Shown: positions 18,463 through 27,035 of the stretch, one piece after another
How positions within the stretch are numbered: position 1 is the stretch's first letter
How the letters are laid out: the number at the start of each line of letters is the position of its first letter
Assembly: GCA_944323945.1 (NCBI GenBank)
Contig: CALUUL010000010.1
Location: forward strand, 1-43,366
DNA length: 43,366 bases
Direction: 5' to 3'
Source of the DNA: Candidatus Gastranaerophilales bacterium
Lineage (GTDB): Bacteria > Cyanobacteriota > Vampirovibrionia > Gastranaerophilales > Gastranaerophilaceae
The notes under the pieces: generated by a model
What the model saw: only the letters and a program-made list of their open reading frames with translations
Database searches by the model: none
Told to the model about the DNA's origin: nothing
Position numbers and translations under genes: made by a program

Positions 18463-21132
18463 ATGGAAATTAGTGCTTTCTCTGAATTTAGGACAAATCC
18501 GGTTAATAATAACAATAATGCTAGTGTTGGAATTAACAATAACCAGTGTGAGAAAATTGAAAAACTTGCTAAAACGGCTAAAACTGTTGCTCCTATTGCC
18601 ATCTCATTAGCTGCAATTCCTGTTACTGCTTTAATAGCAACAAAAGTTACAACAAAAAAAGTTTCCGCATTAAATAAAGACTTAGTAAGTGAGTTAAAAG
18701 GTCAAATTAAGGATTTGGGTGCTGATTTAGCTAAAATGCAAGCCCTTACAGAACAAAGAGGTATTTTATCCAGCCAAAATATTCAAAATGTAACTAATAG
18801 TGCTAAAAAAGAGAATGCAAAGATTTGGTCTGTACTATTAGCAATTGCTGGTTTAGGCACAGCATATAAAGCTGGAGATTTATCTGATGATGTAAAAAAA
18901 GATATTCCAGGTAAGATTTCCGAACGTTTTAATGAAATTGATTCAAGAACTTCTCAAGCTGTATCAACCGCCGAGGAAGCTGTTGGTTTAAGTGGTAATA
19001 GTTTATCTAAAAAATATGTCCAAGATATAAATGGTGTTCAATTATTAACAAATTCAAATGCTTTAAATAAAAACGCGCAAAAGTATGCTCATGCAATAAA
19101 AAAAATTCAAACTGACTCAAAAAAATATTTATATGATTCACCTGCTGTTAAACCAATTACAAACGAAAATCCAACATTATGGTCTGTTACTTCAGAATTT
19201 GCACCAATAAAAGAAGGTGGTTTGGGTTCAGTTCCCGTTGAAATACAAAATAATGTTACAAAATTAGGAATAAATATACCAACATTTATTCCGATGTATC
19301 AACAAAAGGGAACTGCTTCATTCAGACAAGAAGGGGATAAATTTATTTATTCATATAAAGGTCATGAATTTGATTTACAAAAAGTGGCATCTTTTAAGCT
19401 AGATGCATATCAAAGTGGAAAATCTAAAACAGAAAATGTTGATATATTTGTTAGTACAACAGTAGATCAAGATGGAAATGATATGCAGCTTGTTTTTGTA
19501 AAGAATGATAACTATTTTAATGGCACAATATATCAAACAAGTGAGAAAACTGAAGAACCTGAAAAGTTTGCACTTTTTTCAAAAGCTGTATATGAATTTG
19601 CAAAAGCAAAAGAGGATTTAAAAAGTGTAAAAGATTTAACTATATATGATAAAGAAGTTTTTGATTCAATAAAATCTCCTGATGGATTAATTTTGAATGA
19701 TTGGCAGGCTTCACCAATTGCTGCATTAGCAAGATATAAGGCTCCAATGGAAAATGCCTACGGTGAATTATCAGATGAAGCTTCAAAAAAATTGTCAGAC
19801 ATGACAATTATAACAATTGGTCATAATGCTATGTATCAAGGTTCAACAAGAAATAATAATAATGATTCACAAAGAAAAGAATCAACTACCAATATACTAA
19901 ATACACTGTTTGATAATTATTGTTATGATATTGTTTCTAATGCAAAAACTGAGGCATCAAAAACTAATCCTCAAGATTCTGGACTAAAAAATCTTGATAA
20001 TGTTTTATTAATGAATCAACAAGATCCATATTCAAACCATACAAACTTATTAAATATGGGAGTGTGTTTGAGTAATTATTTTCACCCTGTATCTCAAAAT
20101 TATGCAAATGAAATTATATCTGATGAGCACCCTGAGTTATCAGGCGAGTTAAGATGGGCACTTAATCAAAAGGCAAAAGCAGGTTCTCTTGTTGGTATTA
20201 TTAATGGTAATGACTTTAATAACTTATCAATTGAAGCAAAAGCAAAACAAATAGAGCAACAAACTGGAATTCATCCAAAAACATATACAAAAGAATCTGA
20301 TATTTCTGAAGTAATGTCTGCAAGATTAGAAAATAAAATTAATTTCTATAATCAATTTATGTTGCCGTTTTCCCATAAAAACGAAAAAACGAATTACGAT
20401 CCAAATGTCGATAAAATAAGACAGATATCAAGTAAATTAGAATTTGTAGAAGGTGCAAATGGAACTGAAATACCTGTTTTATCAGATGAAGAATTATCTA
20501 AAACTCCAATAATTACTTCTGTTGGGCGTTTAGTTTCTCAAAAAGGGATAGGAATTATGTCCGATGCAATAAAATTGCTTATGGATAATTGGGAAAAAGA
20601 TTTTCCCGGAAAGAACAAGCCAATTTTTTATCTTGCTGGTCAAGATGGAGAAAATGGCACCCAGCGAAAATATATAGAAGATTTAAAGAATAAAAAATTA
20701 TCAAAAGAAGATTCAAACAGAGTTATATTTGCACACGGTTTTGCACCAATGAGTGCATTAACTGCATCCTCTGACTTCTTTTTACTTCCAAGTATTTTTG
20801 AACCTTGTGGATTAACTCAGGGAGAAGCATTTGCACTTGGTACTCCTGTTATTGGTAGTGCAGTTGGAGGAATAGTTGATACTGTTAATAGAAATGGTAA
20901 AATGAATGGCATTCTAACAGATAAAACTAAACCATTAACCGCAGAAGGTTTTTACAATGCAATGAAAGATGCTTTGAAAATTTATTTTGAAAATCCAAAT
21001 ATGTATCAAAAAATGGTAAGTGATTCTCTTGCTGAAGATTTTAGTTGGATTCAAGAAGGTAAGCAAGGTCCTATTTTTGATTATTTAGATAAAGTAGGTA
21101 TTGATAGATCAATGTTGCCTGAAATTATTTAA
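18463..21132 (+). CDS. Glycogen/starch synthase (GT5) with membrane-anchor N-terminal extension
   Basis: The C-terminal 650 residues are a GlgA-type ADP/UDP-glucose-dependent glucan synthase. SEFAPIKEGGLGSVP carries the sugar-nucleotide-binding Lys (K250). LNDWQ, SVGRLVSQKG and the retaining-GT signature FEPCGLTQGEAFALGTPVI (E780) follow. The first 190 residues are not found in ordinary GlgA (about 480 residues). They comprise a polar Asn-rich start, a hydrophobic helix near residues 40-60, and a long helical, probably coiled-coil segment with a second hydrophobic stretch near 120. The enzyme is thus probably tied to a membrane. A GTG start at 18445 is possible, but the AAGGGG site 5 nt before the ATG at 18463 fits better. 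Confidence 0.88.
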   Translation: MEISAFSEFRTNPVNNNNNASVGINNNQCEKIEKLAKTAKTVAPIAISLAAIPVTALIATKVTTKKVSALNKDLVSELKGQIKDLGADLAKMQALTEQRGILSSQNIQNVTNSAKKENAKIWSVLLAIAGLGTAYKAGDLSDDVKKDIPGKISERFNEIDSRTSQAVSTAEEAVGLSGNSLSKKYVQDINGVQLLTNSNALNKNAQKYAHAIKKIQTDSKKYLYDSPAVKPITNENPTLWSVTSEFAPIKEGGLGSVPVEIQNNVTKLGINIPTFIPMYQQKGTASFRQEGDKFIYSYKGHEFDLQKVASFKLDAYQSGKSKTENVDIFVSTTVDQDGNDMQLVFVKNDNYFNGTIYQTSEKTEEPEKFALFSKAVYEFAKAKEDLKSVKDLTIYDKEVFDSIKSPDGLILNDWQASPIAALARYKAPMENAYGELSDEASKKLSDMTIITIGHNAMYQGSTRNNNNDSQRKESTTNILNTLFDNYCYDIVSNAKTEASKTNPQDSGLKNLDNVLLMNQQDPYSNHTNLLNMGVCLSNYFHPVSQNYANEIISDEHPELSGELRWALNQKAKAGSLVGIINGNDFNNLSIEAKAKQIEQQTGIHPKTYTKESDISEVMSARLENKINFYNQFMLPFSHKNEKTNYDPNVDKIRQISSKLEFVEGANGTEIPVLSDEELSKTPIITSVGRLVSQKGIGIMSDAIKLLMDNWEKDFPGKNKPIFYLAGQDGENGTQRKYIEDLKNKKLSKEDSNRVIFAHGFAPMSALTASSDFFLLPSIFEPCGLTQGEAFALGTPVIGSAVGGIVDTVNRNGKMNGILTDKTKPLTAEGFYNAMKDALKIYFENPNMYQKMVSDSLAEDFSWIQEGKQGPIFDYLDKVGIDRSMLPEII

Positions 21133-21170
21133 AACTTGCCCATAATATACATCTCTATTAATATTAAGTA

Positions 21171-23327
21171 ATGGATAAAAATTACTCAAAATTTGTTGAC
21201 ATTGCTTATAATTTGCATGTTTCTGGTAAATTTAAAGAGGCAATGGATATTTATGAAAAGCTTTTATCTTTTAATCCAGATGATTTAGATGTTAAAAATT
21301 TATATGCACAATTAAATGTTTCTTTAAAAAATTATGATATTGCTCTTGAACTATTTAAAGACATATATAATAAAACTAAATTAGATGATATAAAGATAAA
21401 TATTGCTAAGATATATTTTTATCAAAAACATTATAAAGAAGTAATTAACCTTTTAAAAGATTTTGAGTCTGTTAATAAAAATATATTGAATTTGCTTTCA
21501 TTTTCATATTTAAAAGAAAGAAATTATGATTTAGCAATAAGTTGTTATAAAAAATTAATAGAGCTTGTTCCAAATGATTTTCAATGTTTTTTTAATATTT
21601 CAATGTGTTATAAATATTTGAATAACATTAATGAATCATTAAAATATGCACTATTTGGATTAAAAATTAATTCTTCAGATGTTGACTTATTATTGCATAT
21701 TGCTTCTTTATATGAACAATTAAAAGATATAAATAACGAAATAAAGTATCTGGAAAAAGTTATTCAGTTAAAAAAAGATGAATCAATATTATATCGTCTG
21801 GGAACTCTATATAAAAAAGTTTTGCGTTTTAATGAAGCTGTGGAAACGTTTGATAAAGTTTTACAGATAAATCCAAATAATAAAAATGCAATGCTAAGTA
21901 TAGCATCAACTTATAAGTCAATAGATATGGAAAATGCTATTGAAATATATAATGATATACAAAAAATGTACCCTGATGATCTTACAATACCATTTTGTAT
22001 TTATACAATATATTTTGAAATGTTAGATTTTAAAAAAGCCTTGCATATTGCACTTGAATTAATTAAAAAAAAGTCTGATGATTACATATATTATCTTATG
22101 GCAGGAGATTCATATTTTGAATTATATGATTATGAACAATCTATTTATTATTATAAAAAAGCAGAGGAATTAAATCCTGAAAATAATCAAATTAAAGAAT
22201 GTCTTGCAAAAGCATATTATTCAAATAGGAATTTAGATTTAGCTGATAATATTTTATCTATAATTAACAAAGATTCTAAAACATATACCTTTATTCATCT
22301 TAAATTGAAGGACTTAAAGAAAGTAATAAATGGTTTTTATAAATGGTGTACAAATATTAGACCAAATGATTATGGAAAAAAGAAAGCAATTAGCTTTTTT
22401 TATAAATTCAAGATAAATAAACAGTATGAAATAAATGCAGAAACCTTTGTTAATATTGGTGAGAAATCGAAACTTGATAATAGAAGTGCAATTATCGCAT
22501 TCTCAGAGAAAAATATAAAATTAACTGACAATATAAACAATAAAAAAATTTTAATATATTGCATGCATGGAATAGGTGATTTTATTATGTTTGCAAGATA
22601 TTTAAAAATTATTAATTCAAAAGCTTCTAAACTATTATTATATATACCTAATTCACTTGAACGTATTGTAAAATATAATTTCCCAGATATAGAAATATAT
22701 ATAAAAGGAGAAGATATAAAAAGTGATATGTATGACTATGCTATGCCTGAAATGTTATCTTTATGTTTCTCCGATACTGATTTATATAATATACCTTTTT
22801 CAAGTGGTTATCTAACAGTTTCTAATAAATTAATTAGAGAAAAAGCCAAACTGAGAGAATTAAAAACAGACAGAAAAAAAGTTGGACTTTTTTGGCAAGG
22901 TAACCCTACAGTATTGATAAATAGATCAATGAAGTTATCTGAATTTATACCTTTATTTAATATCAATGAAATACAACTTTATTCATTTCAAATTTCTAAA
23001 ATAGATACAGAATCTGAAGCGTTAAAAAATGAATTGCCTTTAATTGATTTAGCCCCTCATATAAAAGATTATGCAGATACCGCTGCTTTGCTAAAGAACA
23101 TTGACTTATTAATTACAATTGATTCATCCATAGCACATTTAGCTGGTGCAATGGGAATTTCAACATATTTACTTCTTCCATATGATTTTGAATGGAGATG
23201 GTTTACTGATGAAGAAAAAACTCCATGGTATGATAGTGTAAAATTATTTAAACAGAAAAAACCAAATGATTGGAAAGAAGTCATAAAAAGAGTAAAAAAT
23301 GAAATTCAACTATCAACAAATATCTGA
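21171..23327 (+). CDS. TPR protein with C-terminal GT9/GT41-like glycosyltransferase domain (paralogue 1)
   Basis: About ten TPR units fill residues 1-360. A GT-B fold follows, with KILIYCMHGIGDFIMFARYL near 460 as the start of its N-domain and VGLFWQGNP, DYADTAALLKNIDLLITIDS and AHLAGAMG in its C-domain, ending in FEWRWF and PWYDSVKLF motifs. This layout is common in bacterial TPR-glycosyltransferases thought to modify proteins or glycans. It overlaps the next gene, a paralogue of the same layout, by 29 nt. The acceptor is unknown, and the TPR units probably bind it. Confidence 0.85.
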   Translation: MDKNYSKFVDIAYNLHVSGKFKEAMDIYEKLLSFNPDDLDVKNLYAQLNVSLKNYDIALELFKDIYNKTKLDDIKINIAKIYFYQKHYKEVINLLKDFESVNKNILNLLSFSYLKERNYDLAISCYKKLIELVPNDFQCFFNISMCYKYLNNINESLKYALFGLKINSSDVDLLLHIASLYEQLKDINNEIKYLEKVIQLKKDESILYRLGTLYKKVLRFNEAVETFDKVLQINPNNKNAMLSIASTYKSIDMENAIEIYNDIQKMYPDDLTIPFCIYTIYFEMLDFKKALHIALELIKKKSDDYIYYLMAGDSYFELYDYEQSIYYYKKAEELNPENNQIKECLAKAYYSNRNLDLADNILSIINKDSKTYTFIHLKLKDLKKVINGFYKWCTNIRPNDYGKKKAISFFYKFKINKQYEINAETFVNIGEKSKLDNRSAIIAFSEKNIKLTDNINNKKILIYCMHGIGDFIMFARYLKIINSKASKLLLYIPNSLERIVKYNFPDIEIYIKGEDIKSDMYDYAMPEMLSLCFSDTDLYNIPFSSGYLTVSNKLIREKAKLRELKTDRKKVGLFWQGNPTVLINRSMKLSEFIPLFNINEIQLYSFQISKIDTESEALKNELPLIDLAPHIKDYADTAALLKNIDLLITIDSSIAHLAGAMGISTYLLLPYDFEWRWFTDEEKTPWYDSVKLFKQKKPNDWKEVIKRVKNEIQLSTNI

Positions 23328-25317
23328 CAAAGCATATAAATTACATCAACAAAATAGGCTGGATGAAGCAGAAAAGTTATATAAAGAATTATTAATAATT
23401 AATCCAGATGATGTTAATATTTTAAATCTTATAGGCTTATTGTATTTGACAAAAAATAATACAAATGAAGCAATTAACTTTTTATCCAAAGCATTTATTT
23501 TAAAAAAAACATCATATATAGCTTCAAATTTAGCAAAAGCATATTACTATAATTCTGAACCACAAAAAGCTATTAAAATGTATAATCAAGCTTTATTGTA
23601 TGGTGAAAGTGATGATATATATTATTCATTAGCTTTGGCATATAAAAAAATTGGTGACTTATCTAATACTATCACCAATTATAAAAAAGCTATTGAATTA
23701 AATCCAAATAATTATTCTGCCTTATTTAATTTATCATTGACATATAAAGAGCAAAGGATGACGGATGAAGCTATTTTATATGCAAAAAAATGTCTTGAAA
23801 TAAAAAATAATGATGATGAATTATTTGCAATGTTGTCAGGTTATTATGAAGAAAAGAAAGACTATAATTCATCAATTGAATCATTAAGACGGGCAATATT
23901 ATTGAATAATAAAAAATATATCTATTTTTATAATTTAGGTGTTCTTTTGTCAAAACAAGAAAAATATTATGAAGCAGAATCAGCATATATAAAAGCTCTA
24001 GAATTAAATGATAAACATATAGAGTCATATATAAATATTGCTTCTTTACACAAAAATAAAAATGATAAGAAGTCGCTTTATTATTTAGAAAAAGCCTATG
24101 AAATAAACCCAAATGATGAGAATTTATTATTGAGCCTAGCTCAGACATATAGGATTTTATATAGAAATTTAGAAAGTATTAAAATTTTAAATAAATTAAT
24201 TGACATAAAAGAAGATTCCTCTGAAGCTTTTTCCCAATTAGCCATAAATTATATGGACTTATGCGAGTATGATAAAGCTTTAGAAAATTATAATAAAGCT
24301 ATATCATTAAATAATAAAAATTTAAATTATATGCATGGAAAAGCTGTTGCACTGAAGTATCTCGGTAATATAACAGAATCAAAAAAAATTTTAGAACAAA
24401 TAATAAAAAAAGATGATTCACCTATACAGAGTAAAATTACACTTGGAATGCTATATTTATCAGATAAACAATTTGAAAAAGGTATGAAATTATATACATT
24501 AAGGAGTAAAGATAGTAAATTTTCTCAAGTATTCAAAGAAAAATTGTGGACAAAAGGTTTAGATATCAATTCTAAGAATCTGTTAATATATTCTGATTGT
24601 GGGTATGGTGATACAATTATGTATTTAAGATTTTTGCCAACTATTTTAAAAATGGTTAAAAGTTTTACTCTGCAGACAGATAAAGAATTAATAACTTTAA
24701 TAAAAGAATCATATCCAGATATAAATGTAATTTCGAAAGGTGAAATATATACAGATTATGACATTGTTGTTTCTATTATGGATCTTCAATATCTTCTAAA
24801 TTTAGATTTCTCTGAAATAAAAACAACAGAAGCTTATTTGAATGCAAATATTAATAAAGTAAAAGAATATAGTAAACTTAATTGTTTTCAAACTGATAAA
24901 AAAAAGGTTGGACTTTTTTGGCAAGGAAATAAAAAAATATTTAAAAATAGATCAATAGATTTTAAATATATAGAAATACTTTTAAACAAAGAAAATAGTA
25001 ATTTTTATTCATTCCAAATAGAAAATGATATTGAGGAAATGGATAATGTTTATAATTTGAAAGCTTATATTAAAGATTTTTCAGATACGGCTGCATTAAT
25101 AAAAAATATGGATTTAATTATAACAATTGATTCTGCAGTAGCACATTTGGCAGGCGCTTTAGGGATGAAAACATATTTGCTTTTACCCAAAACCGCAGAA
25201 TGGCGATGGTTTTATGATCAAGAAAGAACGATTTGGTATAATAATGTAAAAATTTTCAGACAAAAAGAGTCTAATAATTGGCAAGAAGTTATTGAAAGAG
25301 TTTATAGGGAAATATGA
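23299..25317 (+). CDS. TPR protein with C-terminal GT9/GT41-like glycosyltransferase domain (paralogue 2)
   Basis: It has the same architecture as its upstream neighbour. About twelve TPR units fill residues 1-420, then a GT-B domain starts with NLLIYSDCGYGDTIMYLRFL and carries VGLFWQGNK, DFSDTAALIKNMDLIITIDS, AHLAGALG and AEWRWF. The start at 23299 lies inside the upstream coding region, but the N-terminal residues match the paralogue's N-terminus in style and spacing, so the overlap is probably real. The stop overlaps the RNA methyltransferase start (ATGA), giving a coupled three-gene unit. The two copies share short near-identical DNA around the WQG motif and are otherwise well diverged, so the duplication is old. 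Confidence 0.85.
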   Translation: MKFNYQQISDKAYKLHQQNRLDEAEKLYKELLIINPDDVNILNLIGLLYLTKNNTNEAINFLSKAFILKKTSYIASNLAKAYYYNSEPQKAIKMYNQALLYGESDDIYYSLALAYKKIGDLSNTITNYKKAIELNPNNYSALFNLSLTYKEQRMTDEAILYAKKCLEIKNNDDELFAMLSGYYEEKKDYNSSIESLRRAILLNNKKYIYFYNLGVLLSKQEKYYEAESAYIKALELNDKHIESYINIASLHKNKNDKKSLYYLEKAYEINPNDENLLLSLAQTYRILYRNLESIKILNKLIDIKEDSSEAFSQLAINYMDLCEYDKALENYNKAISLNNKNLNYMHGKAVALKYLGNITESKKILEQIIKKDDSPIQSKITLGMLYLSDKQFEKGMKLYTLRSKDSKFSQVFKEKLWTKGLDINSKNLLIYSDCGYGDTIMYLRFLPTILKMVKSFTLQTDKELITLIKESYPDINVISKGEIYTDYDIVVSIMDLQYLLNLDFSEIKTTEAYLNANINKVKEYSKLNCFQTDKKKVGLFWQGNKKIFKNRSIDFKYIEILLNKENSNFYSFQIENDIEEMDNVYNLKAYIKDFSDTAALIKNMDLIITIDSAVAHLAGALGMKTYLLLPKTAEWRWFYDQERTIWYNNVKIFRQKESNNWQEVIERVYREI

Positions 25318-26675
25318 TTGTTGGTGAAGAACATATTGTTGAAATAGAGAAAATGTTAAATCAAGGCTATGCACTTGCAAGGATAAACAATATTCCTGTT
25401 TTTGTATTGGGTGGTTGTCCTAAAGATAAATTGCAAATCAAAATTACACATATAAATAAGAATTTTTTAACAGCTGAAATTGTTAAAATAATAGAACCAT
25501 CAGCACATAGAGTTAAGCCAGAGTGCACCTTTCATAAGATATGTGGAAGTTGTGATTGGTTGCATATATCTTATGATGAGCAAATAAATCAAAAGAGAAT
25601 TATAGTAGATGAAACATTAAAGAAAATAGCAGGAAGTAATGTTCAAGTTCAAAAGGTAATACCATCTCCCAAAATAAAAGAATATAGATGTAAAATTCAA
25701 TTACCGATATCTCAAACAAAGTTATCAGGTAGAATTTTAAGCGGATATTATAAAAAGAACACACATGAACTTATAAATATAAAATATTGTCCTATGCAGC
25801 CTCAAATTATAAATGAAATAAATGAATATATAAAAATAGAAGCACAAAAAAGAGCAATAAGTGGTTATTCTGAAAAATTTCATAAAGGACTTTTAAGACA
25901 TATTGTATATAGGATTTCATCTGATTTAAAACAAATTCTAATAATATTTGTTATAAATTCTAATACTATTGATAAACAACTAACAGTATTGTCAAAATCT
26001 ATAATAGATAAGTTTCCTATAGTATGTGGTATATGTGCAAACTTAAATGATAAAAAAACAAATGTTATAATGAGCAACAATACAAAAAATATTATTGGTA
26101 ATGATTATTATATAGAAAAATTATCAGGAGTAAACTATAAAATCAGTGCAAACAGTTTCTTTCAAGTAAATCCATTATGTGCTGAACTTATATTTAATAA
26201 GGTAAAAGAATTAATACTTTCTAAAATTACTAATCCGAGAATATTAGATGCATATTCAGGTGTTTCAAGTTTTGGTATATGGTTGTCATCAATTGCTTCT
26301 AAAGTAGTTTGTATAGAAGAAGTTGAATCAGCATCAGAAGATGCAAGAGAAAATGTAAAATTAAATAACATTAAAAATATTGAAATTATTAATGGTGATG
26401 CGGAAGTAGAATTTGATAAACTTATAAAAAATAGTATTAAATTTGATATTTCTGTTACAGACCCACCAAGAAAAGGATGTAGTTTAAATTCCATAAATAA
26501 TTTGATAAAACTTACAAGTAAATATATTATTTATGTTAGTTGTAATGTTTCAACTTTAGCGAGAGATATGAAAATACTTAATGAAACCGGATTTAAAACT
26601 ATCTATATTCAACCTGTAGATATGTTTCCTAATACATATCATGTAGAAACAATTGTAATGTTTGAAAGAATATAA
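25314..26675 (+). CDS. rumA: TrmA/RumA-family RNA (uracil-C5) methyltransferase
   Basis: The enzyme methylates C5 of a uridine in 23S rRNA or tRNA using SAM. A TRAM-like beta domain occupies the first 55 residues. The 4Fe-4S cysteine pattern CTFHKICGSCDW follows, with a further Cys at KYCPMQ. Then come the SAM-binding region ILDAYSGVSSFGIW, the TDPPRKGC motif and the catalytic cysteine in YVSCNVSTLARD. The 453-residue length is normal. Which uridine is modified (RlmC, RlmD or TrmA type) cannot be settled by eye. A strong terminator follows 2 nt after the stop. Confidence 0.92.
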   Translation: MIVGEEHIVEIEKMLNQGYALARINNIPVFVLGGCPKDKLQIKITHINKNFLTAEIVKIIEPSAHRVKPECTFHKICGSCDWLHISYDEQINQKRIIVDETLKKIAGSNVQVQKVIPSPKIKEYRCKIQLPISQTKLSGRILSGYYKKNTHELINIKYCPMQPQIINEINEYIKIEAQKRAISGYSEKFHKGLLRHIVYRISSDLKQILIIFVINSNTIDKQLTVLSKSIIDKFPIVCGICANLNDKKTNVIMSNNTKNIIGNDYYIEKLSGVNYKISANSFFQVNPLCAELIFNKVKELILSKITNPRILDAYSGVSSFGIWLSSIASKVVCIEEVESASEDARENVKLNNIKNIEIINGDAEVEFDKLIKNSIKFDISVTDPPRKGCSLNSINNLIKLTSKYIIYVSCNVSTLARDMKILNETGFKTIYIQPVDMFPNTYHVETIVMFERI

Positions 26676-26676
26676 A

Positions 26677-26704
26677 AAGAAGCCTTATAAAAGGCTTCTT
26701 TTTT
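26677..26704. terminator. Bidirectional rho-independent terminator
   Basis: A perfect 10-bp stem (AAGAAGCCTT / AAGGCTTCTT) with a 4-nt ATAA loop is followed by a T-run on the plus strand. On the minus strand the run of A before the stem provides the T-run. It lies between the convergent RNA methyltransferase and RHH genes and can end both transcripts. Confidence 0.92.
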
Positions 26705-26734
26705 CCCCATTCCCAATCTAAAGCTGTAGTCGTA

Positions 26735-26923
26735 TTAGTCAAGCAATGATTCCAAAATACTTGCATTTCTCATTGCTATAGCATTTTCTTTAACTCTTTG
26801 TTTATGAATATAAGTTCTTAAAGCTTCACGTATTAATTCACTTCTTGTACGATTTTCCCCTTCAGCAACTTCATCTATTTTGCTTAAAAACTCCTCGGGC
26901 ATTGAAATTAAAACTCTTGCCAT
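26735..26923 (-). CDS. Ribbon-helix-helix (CopG/Arc-type) DNA-binding protein
   Basis: This 62-residue protein starts with the beta strand ARVLISMPEEFLSKIDE, then helices with NRTRSELIREALRTYI, a textbook RHH fold that dimerises and inserts a two-stranded sheet into DNA. The frame extends upstream to 27094, but AGAGG, 6 nt before the ATG at 26923, decides the shorter start. The upstream residues are low complexity. RHH proteins of this size are often antitoxins, yet no toxin gene is adjacent. It lies downstream of pcrA on the same strand, separated by 112 bp. Confidence 0.85.
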   Translation of the reverse strand: MARVLISMPEEFLSKIDEVAEGENRTRSELIREALRTYIHKQRVKENAIAMRNASILESLLD

Positions 26924-27035
26924 ATATAACCTCTTTAATAACTGTGCTCTATTTATATAAAAACAGTTGATGATTAAAAAGTGCATAAAATGTATATATT
27001 TTTTATTTGCAATGTAATAAAACTTAATATATGTT

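Noticed and set aside
26735..26923. Type II toxin-antitoxin module
   Set aside because: Only the RHH half is present. Neighbours are a helicase and an RNA methyltransferase, with no toxin-sized gene.
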